Notes under the pieces: generated by a model
What the model saw: only the letters and a program-made list of their open reading frames with translations
Databases searched by the model: none
What the model was told of the DNA's origin: nothing
Shown here: positions 11,450 to 22,863 of the stretch, piece by piece
How positions within the stretch are numbered: the first letter of the stretch is position 1
How the letters are laid out: every line of letters starts with the position of its first letter
NCBI GenBank assembly: GCA_033060915.1
Contig: CM065378.1
Coordinates: 29,818,001-29,882,000 of the forward strand
DNA length: 64,000 nt
Reading direction: 5' to 3'
From: Euryodendron excelsum
Lineage: Eukaryota; Streptophyta; Magnoliopsida; Ericales; Pentaphylacaceae
Made by a program: the position numbers and the translations under genes

Positions 11450-12305
11450 CTCAAACTAAATTAACGAGCACGAACAATCTGTAAGAGAAAAAGACAATGA
11501 GAATGCGTTGACCATCTTTAGGCCGGAGGCACTCCAATAATTCAGTAAGCAAGCTTAATCACAATGAATCGAATAAAGTGTTGAGAGTTAGAACTCAAGT
11601 GAATGTACCTTGCTTCTTTAGTGCATGTACCTTGCTTCTTTAGTGCATGAGGTATGAGGTATTTATATGTTTCAGAATGCCATGTTCTCTTCAGGAATTG
11701 GAGTAACTTTCCTCTTAGGACTCTTCGTTTCTTAGTCGGTTTAATGTATGAGACTTATCCCTCATTTGTCCTAGTTCATTTAGGAAAAGGACTTGTACTC
11801 GAACTTATTAGTCCTTATTTCTTTTGGATTAGAATCCCTGGGCTAGCCTCTTTAGATCCTATCCTCTAGTCGGCGTGTGCCCGTCCCGCCAAGTCAGCAT
11901 GGGCTTGATCTCCCTAGGTTGGCCTTCTCTCTATCTCGAGCTTAGCTCTTATTGGGCCCACAATTGGCCCCAGCCCTCGCGCCCTGTCTGGATTGATATG
12001 GGGAATAAGGGTTGACATTAGCACTTATGACTTGTCCTTTGACCTTCCTGTCGTTTTGAGGGTTCACGCACCACGTGGCAGTCTCGTACTGGCCCTGCAA
12101 CTGAAGGGGTGTGCCGAATGAACTGCCGAGGTGACAATTGGTCGAACAATATGATTGCTGCAGTTTCTCAGTGTCCGAACCGACGATAGTGCTCACCATA
12201 AAAAAGGGGCGTCTCTTTTCCCATCCCTACCATTTGAGCTTGGCTTGAGATTTCTAGTGAGAGAGAGACTGGGCCTTGCCCTAACACTATAAGTTCTTCT
12301 AACCT
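11450..12305 (-). repeat. Probable 3' LTR/flank of Tat element 1
   Basis: By position this should hold the 3' LTR of the minus-oriented Tat element whose antisense ORF starts just to the right, as at 56957-57917 in element 3. It shares with that LTR a compositional shift to GC-rich DNA, a TATA-like AT stretch followed by a run of GA repeats (12258-12270), and a pyrimidine-rich tract just before the ORF (12308-12333). A 22-bp unit (ATGTACCTTGCTTCTTTAGTGC less its last two bases) is tandemly duplicated near 11604-11647. Exact LTR ends were not established. Confidence 0.35.
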
Positions 12306-14325
12306 TTGCTCTCTCCTTTTTCTGCCCTTTTCTTTCATGGCCGTCCCTTAATGGCGGCTCACCTTAGGAAACTTGTGGATAGCTTAACAACTATTGTTGC
12401 ATTTACGAGTAGGTATAGGATTGTTGACCAAATCAGCCTTGAGTTGGTTGCCCCCGATGACTATAGGATAGAGGAGACCGAGAAAGGAATGCCCTTCCCT
12501 ATGATCGCCATCGTAAAAGGCAACATCAGGTTTTCCTTACACCATTTTCTAGCAAAATTCTTCCATCACCACGATGTGTGTCTGTCCCAAGTACACCTAA
12601 ATGTTTATAGGATCGTCACGAGGATGTTTGAGCTGAACCAAATCCTAGGTGTTAACTTAGGGCTTGCACCGCTTGGCTTCTGCTATACTTTGTGTAATGT
12701 CGGGGGTGATAGCTAGAAGGTTTACCTTAGGGCAATCGATAAGGATAAAGAAATAGTGAAATGCCTCCCACCTTCGAGTAAGGGTGTAATTAACATCAAA
12801 GTCTAGGTTTCTAGCCACTGGGAATTTAGCAATCTTCCTGCTGACCAAATGCCGTCGGTATGATGCCGTAAAACCCCTAGAGAATTACGTTTGATCTGAC
12901 CCTTCTCTTTTCTAAGTGTATTGATTTGTACACTTCTAATTTGCTTCATTTTGGTTTTTTCAAAATCTGGTAAGAAGAGCATAAAGAAGGCGACGTGGGG
13001 CGTCAACTTGAGTGACTTGTAAGGACCCCCTACATTTTGTTGAACTACTCACTCCAGGTTTCTTCCTTCACAGCCGCCTTTAGGATTTCTATAGGCTTAA
13101 TTGCCCAATTATCACAGGAGGGTGCAGCTGGTGACTTTGCTGAAATCCCCATAGGGATTACGATCGAATGAGTACTTCTAAACGATCAGATAACTGTTGC
13201 TAATCTGCCTGCTGACGTGTTATTGCCAGTTAAGGGTGCGGGGACTCGAGTTGTTGGAGATGCCATCCCAGTGACTTCAGGAATTACCTTTCTAAGTTGG
13301 GCGTCGTTCGAGTTGCCTCCAATCCATATTGACGTAGCAACGAAGGTTTTTAGCACCATAGGTTATCTGATCCATGATACTTCATTTGAGCGGTCAAGTT
13401 CCTTTGACACGGCATCAACATCCACTCCATACATTGTACCTAATTACCGAACTGCAGTCAAGATTGGGAGGAAACAAAAGCTTGTCTTTCCTTCATCTTC
13501 TGAGTCTGATTCCTCCAACAAGATGAATTTAAAGGAAATGATGCTGAAGAAGGTGGTGAAACAACTGAAGAAGTAGGGGAGACCAGAGGCTGGTACAATA
13601 AAGTCCGTATTAACGCCTCTTACTGTTGTGGAAATCAGCTCTCCTGAACTTGAGAAGAAAGGGGTGGAGACAAGGTCGGAGAAAAAGAAAGCCGTTGATG
13701 TCTTTATTGCTAAGCCAGTGGCTAAGAAGCCGAAGATCGGGTCCACCGCTCCCTATCCTAGCAGTGGCGTTATAGTTGATGATGGCGACTTTGTCGTTAT
13801 CAAACCTGAAATCGGTGGTCATTGTATGTTGACGAACGATTCAATGATCAGGTCGGCTAAAATAGCAATGAGAGTGGTTCAAAGTGCCCTTCAGCAAGTT
13901 GACATTGACTTGTTGGAAAGTAGTAATGACTTATTGATCTTCTTAGGGGCCTTCCATGAATCCTTGCTGGTAAGTTTCTCTGCTTTTGTTACTTTTTTGG
14001 TGTATTGACGGACTATTTGCTTTGACAAGTCTTTTTTATTCCAAGGGCTCACTTAATGCTTTGGAGGCCACGCGCTGTTTTTGAGTTTTAGCTAGTGAAG
14101 CCTCTGAGGTCTTCGGGAAGCACGTTAAACTGTGCGCTTAGCATAAAAAACTTATAAATGAGCATGCTAAACTCAAAGAGGAGTGGATAGAAACGAAGAA
14201 GGTCAAACTTTGTGTCAACAAGGAGGCTGAAAGGCGAGGATTTCTTTGAATCAAGTAACCGCCAATCTAGAGAAGAAGAGTGCCGACTTCTCAAAGATGG
14301 AAGCAGACAATGCTATATTCATACC
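12306..14325 (+). pseudogene. Antisense accessory ORF of Tat element 1, part 1 (putative gypsy-type transposon domain)
   Basis: Read on +, opposite to pol. From ATG at 12351 the protein has a segment with the layout of the plant 'putative gypsy type transposon' domain (PF04195-like): PFPMIAIVKGNIRFSLHHFL, then LNVYRIVTRMFEL and FCYTLC. An in-frame TAG follows at about 12717. Further downstream are a lysine/serine-rich linker (13440-13760) and a conserved block (LTNDSMIRSAKIAMRVV ... LGAFHESLL). That block ends exactly at a GT donor, with a 76-nt intron at 13970-14045. The next exon (SLNALEA...) leads into a charged coiled-coil-like stretch that stops near 14325, where foreign DNA begins. The function is unknown; such ORFs are known from Tat-clade elements between pol and the 3' LTR. 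It is broken by stops and the insertion. Confidence 0.7.
13970..14045 (+). other. Predicted 76-nt intron in the antisense ORF of element 1
   Basis: GTAAGT donor after codon CTG and CCAAG acceptor before GGCTCACTT, phase 0. The protein on both sides (FHESLL / GSLNALEA) aligns with elements 2 (FHDSLF / GCLNSLEA) and 3 (NHNLFK / SLARVM), and both of those have an intron at the same point. Confidence 0.7.
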
Positions 14326-17300
14326 TTGATACCCAACCTTTACGGATTTAGGGTGCATGACCAGCCAATAGTTTGGCTACTCAGGCCACATTACATAAAC
14401 AAATTGAACACCTGTGCATTTATCATTTAAAAGATACATAATCGTGGAATTAAAATTTTATAAACATAAAGTAAAACGTGTGTCATACATGGTAGAGCTG
14501 TGCTTAATTTTTGAAACATAAACATTCCATAAGATAGGCCTATCAAAGGCCACCATAGATATAACGTTATAATATTACAAAATATAATGGTCCAACCCCT
14601 ATATCAGTACATAACATAAGACTCATGGGCCGCAGTCCAAATATCAATGTAATGGGCCTCCCTCTAAGACCTCCCAGTTTGGTCACCTAAAAACATTTTT
14701 AGAAAATATAAGCTAATGCTTAGTGAATAATAATGATGCACGAGCATAAAATACCGTGGACTAATATTTCTATTTAACTTATATGACAATAGATAAACAT
14801 TTATGCATATATGGCTTGAACTTAGAAAGATTTAAGCGTAAGCTTGAAAATTCGTGTGGAATAGGCTTTCGTATTAAACATTTGTGCATAATGTCGTAAA
14901 AGAGAGAGAAAGACGTGTCGTAGCGTGATCCCATAGGGCATAACATAACTTGTCATGTGCGTAACCTATCATAAACTTGTAAGGGTACATCTTAACTCGT
15001 CGTATAACATTAGACACATCAAATATCCTTATTCCCGAAAACGTATAAGGCGTAGGTTTAGAACCATAGGTAGCATAAGAAGCATAAGTATCTTATTGAA
15101 ACATTATATCGTAAGCTTTTATAATAGTGTGCTATAACATTTCAGACATAGTCTTATAGGGGTGAGGTGCAAACGTAACATGATCATATATGACATAACA
15201 TAGTTTGTCATAAGTATACTATAGCATAGTACTGTAAGGCACATCATGATATCGTAAAGAGAATAGATACTTCGTGACATTAATACTTGTGAAAACATAC
15301 ACAACTTGTTGTGAAGCATTTGAACAAATCATATTTCTTGTTCTAGAACATAAGTGTGTCATGTCTTTATATCAAAGTTAGGCTTCGCAATAGTAATCTT
15401 TGAGGTTATACATAGGGCACTTTAGGCCAACATAGTAACCTCGAAGGTCACGCCTAGGCTCTTTAGGCCAATATATCCCTCAATTCACTCCATTTAAGAG
15501 GATTGTCTGATATTGTGCATCATAGTAGCCACAAGGGTCATGCATAAGGCTATTTAGGCCAATCATGAGAGCTACGCTCAGTCATTAGCAACATATAGTG
15601 CTTTTGGCCAATCATGAGAGCAAGACTCAATCATAAGAGCAGGGCTCAGTTCATTAGTAACATAGAGTGTTTTTGGCCAATTATGAAAGCAGGGCTCAAT
15701 CATGAGAACTAGGCTAAGTCATTAAGAGTTACGCTCAGTCATTAGCAACCATGAATGTCACAACCATAAGAGTTAGGCTAAGTTATAGTAACCATAAAGG
15801 TCACTCTTTAAGCTAAGGGATGTCTCTCAACATGGCGATAGATTATTTCATGTCCTCTACCATAGGACCATCGTTGGTAGTTTAGGGTCTTGCCACAAAA
15901 GACCTTGAGTTGGAGTCGTTTGTAAGAATCTTACATCTACTTTATATAAACATTCTAGTCCATGGGTTTTGATTTATATCGTAAATAAAGTTCGTATTCA
16001 TTTCAAAGTGTGACATTTATACTTGAACGTAATCATTGATGAATCGAAATAAATGGAAAGCAATGCATGAAACATAATTGAGCTGAAAAACATTTAGAAA
16101 GTAATAGGTTTTACTCATGGCATATCGTTACTCACCTCTATCCCTAAGGATTGGTGCTAGGCAAAGGCATTCTTACACATACAGTACATAGATGCATCAG
16201 ACACAAGACTCTAATATAAAACTAGAACATAAAAGGTGAGGTATGAAATAAGAATTCCTGAACACCAATTCATTCATTGCATCTCATTCACATCAGGATA
16301 ATAAGCCTACATTCTAGGTCAATTTCATTTGAAAATAGGCTTAAATATCTTTAATTTGATAGGTCATGGATCGCAAATACATTTCGAATAAAGAAGTTAT
16401 GTCCCATAGAAAATGGACTAAAATTATGGAAGAACAACATTATTGACAGAATTTTGGGTCAATTTCAAAATTCAATATCTCTTAATTTATAAGGAATTAG
16501 AGTACAATCTTTATATGGGTACAAAGGTCTATGAGTCTACTTTCTAATGCTTTAAACGGTGCATCAATCTGAGTTTTTTAGAGCAAGTTATACCCATTTT
16601 ACTAAATAGTGTTGGAGTTGAAAAGGTGAAGCTGGGAAGTCTCTGAACAAAAAAGTCGACTTCTGAGGCAAAATGGTCGACTTTTGAGCTGAAAAAATGA
16701 ATTTGGGAGCTCTCTGGACAAAAGGGTTGACTCCTAAGGCAAATGGGTTGACTTTTGAGCTGAAGAAATGAATCTAGGAGCTTTCTGGACGGATGTGTCG
16801 ACTCTTAAGTCAAAGGGGTTGACTCCTGAGCTAAAAAACCCAGATTTCAAGCTCGAAAATCTCCAAATTTCACTCAAACCAAAATCAAACTTCATCAAAC
16901 TTTTCCCAAACTCTTTAAATGCTTCTAGGGTACAAAGACTGACCTAAGAAGACCACAATAACTTAAAATGAAACATTTTAAACAAGTAAATCGAAGGGAT
17001 CTAGGGTTTGAAGTCTCAAACCCAATATGTACAAATTTGGGAGTTTTACAAACCTTCACTTCAAACCCTTAACATAAGCTTACGAGGCTTCAAAATCTAG
17101 CCAAATGGGACTCAAAAGAGTCTCCAAACACAACAACACATATATGTACATGCTCATACAAGGATTGATGAAATCTTACCTTCTTCTAAGCTTCCTCGAG
17201 CTTCATCAATTGTGGTTCTAGCTTGGGTTAAGATCTCCCAGCTTTAATCTCTCCTTAGCTTCTTCTTTCCTCCTCCTCCTCCTCCTTTTTCTTTAATATA

Positions 17301-17635
17301 GCGTTTATGTGTGTGTATGAACGAAGGCATTGTGGGGTGGGGGGGGGGGGGGGGGGAGGGAGGGGGGAGGGCGCTGTTTATTAATGATGATTTGCTTTCC
17401 CTAACTGGTGTGTGTATATGTTATGTGTGTGTGTGTGGGGGGGGGGGGGGGGGGGGAGGGGGGGAGGGCGGGCGGTTATAAGATGATATACATGGAAAAT
17501 AATCCTGTGTGTCTCACACTAGGAGCTTAAGTTACAATATAAATGCTAATTGGTCATTTTGATCCAAGGGTACATTAAAATAATACAAAATTTTAGAAAT
17601 TCACTTTAAATTAGATTATAGAGTTTTTGGATATT
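14326..17635. mobile_element. 3.3-kb insertion splitting the antisense ORF of element 1 (possible solo LTR or non-coding element)
   Basis: The antisense ORF stops at about 14325 and resumes at about 17636, so this DNA was inserted later. No coding region is recognised. It has several internal repeat zones: many variants of 'GAGAGC..GGCTCA' and 'GGCCAATCATGAGAGC' at 15540-15790; a roughly 85-bp unit containing GTCGACTTTTGAGCTGAA at 16640-16850; and two G-tracts at 17337-17468. Such internally repetitive, non-coding DNA of this length fits a large LTR (Tekay/Del-like) or a LARD-type element. The termini TGCTATATTC and GGATATTGCA are near-inverted copies, but no target duplication was confirmed. 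Confidence 0.5.
17337..17468 (+). repeat. Duplicated G-tract block (poly-G and GT runs)
   Basis: Two blocks about 100 bp apart each consist of a GT-rich lead, a long G run (about 17-23 G) and a GGGAGGG-type tail ending GGGCG. The pair looks like a tandem duplication and could form G-quadruplexes. Runs of this length are also assembly- and sequencing-prone. Confidence 0.75.
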
Positions 17636-18116
17636 GCAGTTGTGCTTTCAGTGGATCCGTACAAGGCAAAGGCTGAAGTCGAGGGGCTAAAAGTCGACTT
17701 TTCCAAGGCTAAGGTCGAGGCCAAGGAAAACTATGAGCGAGGAGTAGCTGATAATGCCTAGGATTTTGTGCAACAGATGGTAGATCTTTCTTAGTCCATC
17801 TTTGTCCAAGGATGGCAAGGGCTTTGAAGAAATTGAATGTTAAGAGTTCCTCCCCTATTTGGAAGGATATCCCGAATTACTTTGAGACTATTATGGAGGG
17901 TGATGCTGAGAATGCCAACCAAACAGCTGAAGGTGTAGTTGTTCATGGGGATACAGATGTTGTGTCGAAGCCTAAAGAAGCGCAACCTGTCATTCCATCG
18001 GCTACGCCTACTGTAGATGAGTTCTCCGATGCTGCTGCAAAACTTGCTGAAAGCATTGTACCCATCCATAGAGTTTTTACACTTGATTTTGTGACCTTTA
18101 TTGGCCGACCTGCTTA
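17636..18116 (+). pseudogene. Antisense accessory ORF of Tat element 1, part 2 (C-terminus)
   Basis: This continues the ORF interrupted at 14325. First comes a lysine/glutamate-rich coiled-coil-like stretch (YKAKAEVEGLKVDF, SKAKVEAKENYERG) with in-frame stops. A segment from 17812 in another frame (IWKDIPNYFETIMEG) aligns with IWHLCPDYFDTTEEG in element 2. It ends with TAA at about 18114-18116, inside the first copy of the 61-bp minisatellite. Frame changes and stops show decay. Confidence 0.6.
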
Positions 18117-18400
18117 ACTTGGACAAAACTAAGCTTTTACATTTGATTTTTATGACCTTCACTGGTTGACCTGCCCAAGTTGGACAAGACCAAGCTTTTA
18201 CACTTGGTTTTTATGACCTTTCTTGGCTGACCTGCCCAACATGGACAAGACCAAATTTTTACACTTGGTTTTTGTGACCTTTATTAGCCGACCTGCCCAA
18301 CTTAGTTAGGACCAAGTTTTTACACTTAGTTTTTATGACCTTCATTGGTTAACTTACCCAACTTGGACATGACCTGGCTTTTACACTAGGTTTTTGTGTT
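18071..18400. repeat. 61-bp minisatellite of Tat element 1 (about 5.4 copies)
   Basis: The word GACCT or a variant recurs at 18093, 18154, 18215, 18276 and 18337, an exact 61-bp period. Each unit contains GGTTTTTATGACC, a TTGGCCGACCTGCCCAACTT-like segment and GGACAAGACCAAG. It lies between the end of the antisense ORF and the end of integrase, the 3' untranslated region of a Tat element, and is homologous to the repeat at 20258-20610. Confidence 0.9.
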
Positions 18401-18531
18401 TGAGTTTTTGGAATGGCATCAAATATGTAGATCTGCCGAACGACTTGAAGTTTTATTGATAATGTGTCGCTTTTAAAGGAAAAACAAAGTATTATTGTAG
18501 GCCATTACATCCTTTGAGAATAAGAAGACTC

Positions 18532-18860
18532 CTACTGATATAATTTCCTAAAATTGTTCCCGTTCCAAGGTCGGGGTAGTTGTTGCCTTTCTCCGACAAT
18601 TTCTAGTTGGAATGCCCCCACGCCGACCTGGGACGTAACTCTGTAGGGACCTTTCCAGTTAGGGCCGAGCTTCCCATCTTTTGGATTTTTCATTGCCCCC
18701 AGTACCTTTCTTAGCACTAAGTCTCCCGGAGTGAAGGCTCTTGGCTGAACCCGTTTGTTATAAGATTGGCTTAGCTGTTGATGATATCCAGTAAGTTTGA
18801 GCAAGGCAACCTCTCTCGTTTCTTCAACAAGGCCTGAGAAGCGACCAATTGGTTGGATTG
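18532..18860 (-). pseudogene. C-terminal fragment of Tat element 1 integrase
   Basis: Minus-strand reading: ...LLKLTGYHQQLSQSYNKRVQ, then FTPGDLVLRKV, LGPNWKGPYRV and PRPWNGNNFRKLYQ with a stop. These are the GPY/F-type C-terminal motifs of Ty3/gypsy integrase, and they align residue for residue with the integrase end of element 2 at 20690-21000. Everything upstream in pol is missing: at about 18860 the sequence jumps into the antisense ORF of element 2. Element 1 is therefore only a 3' end. Confidence 0.85.
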
Positions 18861-18868
18861 GAAATTGA

Positions 18869-20046
18869 ATGGCTCGTCTTAAGCTTGCATGTGCTAGGGT
18901 GATTGAAAACTGGAACCGGTCGAGCCGGAGAGTGCCGAGCGGGCAAAAATTGGGTGCTTACAATCCTCTAACCTTTGCCTTAAAGACTGCCCCGGCAGAG
19001 AGGTTGCTCCTCTACAAAAGAAGCCGGTCACCTGGTAACAGAAGAAAAAGGCACTTGAGGCTGCCACATCACCACCTGCTTCCAAGAAGTCAAAAGTCAG
19101 CACTGGCAAAGTTTCAGTGGAGGAAGCCGGAGAGGTTGTGACTGTTACTCCAGATATTTTGGGCCAACCTCTAACGATGACCAATTCGATGATTGACCAA
19201 GCTGAGGTCGCTTTCGGTGTCATCAAGAGTGTCCTCCAAAAGAAGGATGTCGCCAAATTGGGGGCGGCAAGCGATAGTGGTATCTTTATGGGGGCCTTTC
19301 ATGACTCTCTCTTTGTAAGTCTTCCTTATTTTTCAATTCGCTATAAATTTTGCTCACATTATCTTAATGCAAACTCCGTTTTGGTGTAGGGTTGTCTGAA
19401 CTCACTGGAGGCAATGAGCCGCTTCTAAAAACTTATCAAGGAGCACGAGCACCTTATAGAGGTGCACGCCAGTTTAAAGAAAGAGTGGATCGATGCTAAC
19501 AAAGATCGAATCACCTTTAGGAAAGAGGTTGAGCAGGCCATTGTCGAACTGAAGATGCTGAAAGCCGATTACGAGAAGAGAGACAGAGAAGTAATCGACC
19601 TTCAGAAGCAAAATGATGTGCAGTCCATGGAGCTGTACAAAGCCAAGTCGAAGATTGAAGCTCTCTAAGCTGATGTGGCGAGGTTGAAGTCAGACGAAGA
19701 GGCCATCATGAAAAAGGGTGGCCAAACACCTAGCTATTCAAGTGACGAACTTGAGCTGAAGCATTTTTTGAGAGGGCTAGAATGGTGCCCTTATCTTTGC
19801 CAAGGTGGATAAGTCCTCTGACATCTGGCATTTGTGCCCCGACTACTTCGACACAACTGAAGAGGGCGTTGTTGATCCGACAAAAGTGATTGCCAACGCC
19901 GAGCATAGGAGACAACTTACCTGGAGGTGGCGGTTAAAGGTGAAAAGACTCCTGCCGAATCATCTAAGGTTGTAAAGTAGGGTGAAGACAACTCGGCGGA
20001 GCCTTCGGTTCAGTTATGGGAGAAGTTGGCTGAGGATTACACCTAA
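18869..20046 (+). pseudogene. Antisense accessory ORF of Tat element 2
   Basis: The N-terminal PF04195-like part is absent and the segment starts at the junction with element 1. The conserved block (LTMTNSMIDQAEVAFGVIKS ... MGAFHDSLF) runs to 19314. A 75-nt intron (19315-19389, GTAAGT...TGTAG) follows, then the exon GCLNSLEAMSRF and a long charged, leucine-spaced coiled-coil segment (19462-19668, e.g. LKMLKADYEKRDREV). A C-terminal block (IWHLCPDYFDTTEEG) follows in a shifted frame. Several in-frame stops are present, including one just after the intron. The ORF is opposite to pol, with which it converges at the minisatellite 20258-20610. No enzymatic motif is seen. Confidence 0.65.
19315..19389 (+). 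other. Predicted 75-nt intron in the antisense ORF of element 2
   Basis: GTAAGT donor after codon TTT and TGTAG acceptor before GGTTGTCTG. Phase and position are the same as in elements 1 and 3. Confidence 0.7.
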
Positions 20047-20257
20047 GCCAACCTTTGTTTCTGCTCTCTTTTTGTAACCAACTTTTCTAATTTTAATGAA
20101 AGACTAGCCTTGCCTTTGTTGTTTTGCTCTTTTTGACTTGTTTAGAGTTTCAGGAAACTTTCGATTTGCTTAAGCTATTTGGGAGCAAGTTTGGAGCCAG
20201 ACCTGCGCTTTTATGAATAAATCCTTGGCTTGCTATTAATGGTCCAGAGTTGTGTTT

Positions 20258-20610
20258 GTGACCTTTATTGGACAGGATCAAATTTTAACCCTTGAATTTT
20301 GTGACCTTTATGGGCCGACCTATCCAACTTGGATAGGACTAAGTTTTAACACTTGGTTTTTGTGACTTCATTGGTCAACCTCTCCAACTTGGACATGACC
20401 AAGTTTTAACACTTGATTTTGTGAACTTCATTGTCTGACCTGTCCAACTTGGACAGGACTAAGTTTTAACACTTGATTTTTTGTGACCTTCGTTGGCTGA
20501 CCTGTCCAACTTGGACATGACCAAGTTTTAACACTTGGTTTTTGTGACCTTCATAGGCCAACCTATCCAACTTGGACAGGACCAAGTTTTAACACTTGGT
20601 TTTTGGTCCT
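20258..20610. repeat. 60-bp minisatellite of Tat element 2 (about 6 copies)
   Basis: AAGTTTTAAC recurs at 20341, 20401, 20461, 20523 and 20583, and a degenerate copy precedes these. Units share TTTTGTGACCTTCATTGG, ACCTGTCCAACTTGGACA and ACCAAGTTTTAACACTTG. It is homologous to the 61-bp repeat of element 1 but arranged independently. Position: between the integrase end (20690) and the antisense ORF end (20046). Confidence 0.9.
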
Positions 20611-20689
20611 TTAATGTTTTAAGTAGATTTGTTTGAACAACTTCGTATTCTATTGATCTCATAAAACTTTACACACTTGTTGGGTTATT

Positions 20690-21708
20690 ACATCATATAG
20701 GAGCCCACACTATTGGTAAAACTTCTTCAGGTTGTTGGCATTCCAAGGTCGGGCCAGTTGTCTCCCATCTTCGACAATTTCTAGTTAGTATGCACCAATG
20801 CTGACCTGAGATGCCACTCGGTAGTGACCCTCCCAATTGGGGCTGAGCTTGTCATCCACTGGGTTCTTTGTTGCCCCCAGCACTTTCTATAACACTAAGC
20901 CCCCTGGAGTAAAGTTTCTTAGATGAACCTGTTTGTTGTAGGAACGTCTTAACTGCTGCTGATATCTAGTGAGTCTGATCAAGACAGCTTCCCTGTTTTC
21001 TTCAGCAAGGTCTAGATCTTTGGCTAGAGTTTGGTAGTTAAGTCCGGTATTGAATGCTGCCGATCTGATCGTTGGTAGCCCTACCTCTAAGGGTATAATT
21101 GCTTCCGCCTCATAGGCCAAAGAAAAGGGGGTTTGGCCGGTAGATTTTCTTGGGGTGGTTCTATAGGACCACAGAACGCTGTGTAGTTTCTCCACCCATT
21201 TCCTTTTAGCCATTTCCAGCCGCTTCTTAATCCCATTAAGCATAGTCTTATTTGAAATCTCGGCTTGTCCATTGCACTGTGGGTAGGCTGGTGTTGAATA
21301 ACAATTTTTGATCCTCAGTTCTTCACAGAATAAGTTGAATATATTGCCATCAAATTGGGTGCTGTTATCTGAGACAAGGGCACGAGGTATGTCGAACCTT
21401 GTCACTATGTTTTTCCAGGTGAATCTCTTAGTATCGATCTCTCTGATGTTTGACAAAGGCTCCGCCTCCACCCATTTAGTGAAGTAATCCGTCGCTACAA
21501 TGAGAAACCTCTTATTCCCTGGAGCTCGGGACAAAAGCCCGACTATGTCTAGTCCCTACTAGGCAAAAAGCCATGGGCTAGTTATGATTATGAGATCCTC
21601 AGCGGGCTGATGTATGATTGGAGAGTACCTTTGACACTTCTCATACTTTAGAACGTACTGGGCTGCGTCTTTTTACATATAAGGCCATCAGTGTCCTTGT
21701 GAGATAGC
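20690..21708 (-). pseudogene. Tat element 2 integrase
   Basis: Minus strand. The core has the DD35E triad: D in VATDYFTKWVEAEPL, D in ALVSDNSTQFDG and E in NGQAEISNKTM. It is followed by LWSYRTTPRKSTGQTPF and the C-terminal motifs NFTPGGLVL, LSPNWEGHYRV and ARPWNANNLKKFYQ. The 648-bp frame 21534-20887 is clean. Upstream (21540-21708) the zinc-binding part carries stops (e.g. within 'PWLFA..GLDIVG'), and one stop follows GGLVL at 20886. The enzyme would join element cDNA to host DNA; as read it is inactive because of the stops although the catalytic residues remain. Confidence 0.88.
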
Positions 21709-22863
21709 TCAATGTGCTACAGATTTGCCAACGACATGACTTCCACATATTCCCTCGTGGATTTCAAATAGGACGCCCTGTACCTTGTTCAGGTGGACAC
21801 AATGCAAGTAAGGACCCGTGAAGGACATCTTGTAGAGTTCCTTGCTTGGTGATAGCCAGTATCTGAGGGCTGTGTGTTTGATCCGTCTGGCTTCATTTTT
21901 GTCCTCCGGTAGCTTGTCTTTGTCAAGATAAGAGATAATTGGTTCCATCCAAGATGGTCCCAATTGTTCAACAGCCAGAGCTTGTTCTTCCTCATGAAAT
22001 ATGCTTGGTCCGGCTAAAGTCTCCACATTGATTGTAATTTTTGACCCTGACTTCAGGATTGTTACTAATGTTGCCAGGGCATCGGCATGAGAGTTATTGT
22101 CCCGGCTGATCTGGCGGAGTTTGTAACTACGAAACTTGGTGAGCAACTCCTTAGCTTTGGCTAGGTATTGCATCATTTTGTCATTTTTTGTTGTGTATTC
22201 TCTCATAATCTAATTGACTACTAACAGGGAGTCCGAATAGATGACAATCTCGGAAATTTTTAGTTCGATGACTTGATGTAGTCCTGCGAGTAGTGCCTCG
22301 CATTCAGATTTGTTATTTGAGGCAGTGCCAAGCTTGATAGCTTGTTCAATGGTCAAATCGTCTAGTGTAATGAGCACTATACCCGATTTTTCCCCTAGGT
22401 CATTGGAGGCTCCATCGGCATAGAGTCTCCAATGATCAGCATTTTCCAAAAGATCCAGGGGGAGGTCATCGTGCTGTTGACCCAGAGGTGGTGGTTGGTC
22501 GGCCTCGGGTGGTAGTTCCACAGAAAATTCGGTAATAAAGTCTGCAAGCACCTGCCTTTTTACTGCCGATCTTGGATGGAACTTGATGTCAAATTCGCCT
22601 AATTCCATAGCCCACTTTGCTAATCTTCTAGAAAAGTCATCCTTTCTGAAAAGAGGTTTGAGCTGGTAGTCTGTGAGGACGTTGACAGTATGAACTCTGA
22701 AATAGTGCACCAATTTGCGGGATGCCACTACTAGTGCGAGTGTTAATTTTTCTAGTGGTAAATACCTACTTTTTGCCTCCAAGAGAGTTTTGTTGACATA
22801 ATAGACAAGCAACTGTTGCCGATCTTGTTGCCTGAGTAGTACGACGCTGATTGCTTGCTTCAA
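21709..22863 (-). pseudogene. Tat element 2 dual RNase H region
   Basis: Two open pieces meet at a stop near 22207. The first part has the RNase H domain that follows RT (YYVNKTLLEAKSRYLPLEKL, VNVLTDYQLKPLFRKDD) and a connection (FHPRSAVKRQVLADFI). A second, archaeal-type RNase H domain follows: WRLYADGASN (D), NNKSECEALLAGL (E), IVIYSDSLLVVN (D), then DNNSHADALATL (D). The double RNase H layout is the accepted hallmark of the Tat clade of plant Ty3/gypsy elements. The segment ends with the start of the integrase zinc region (GICGSHVVGKSVAH). Confidence 0.85.
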
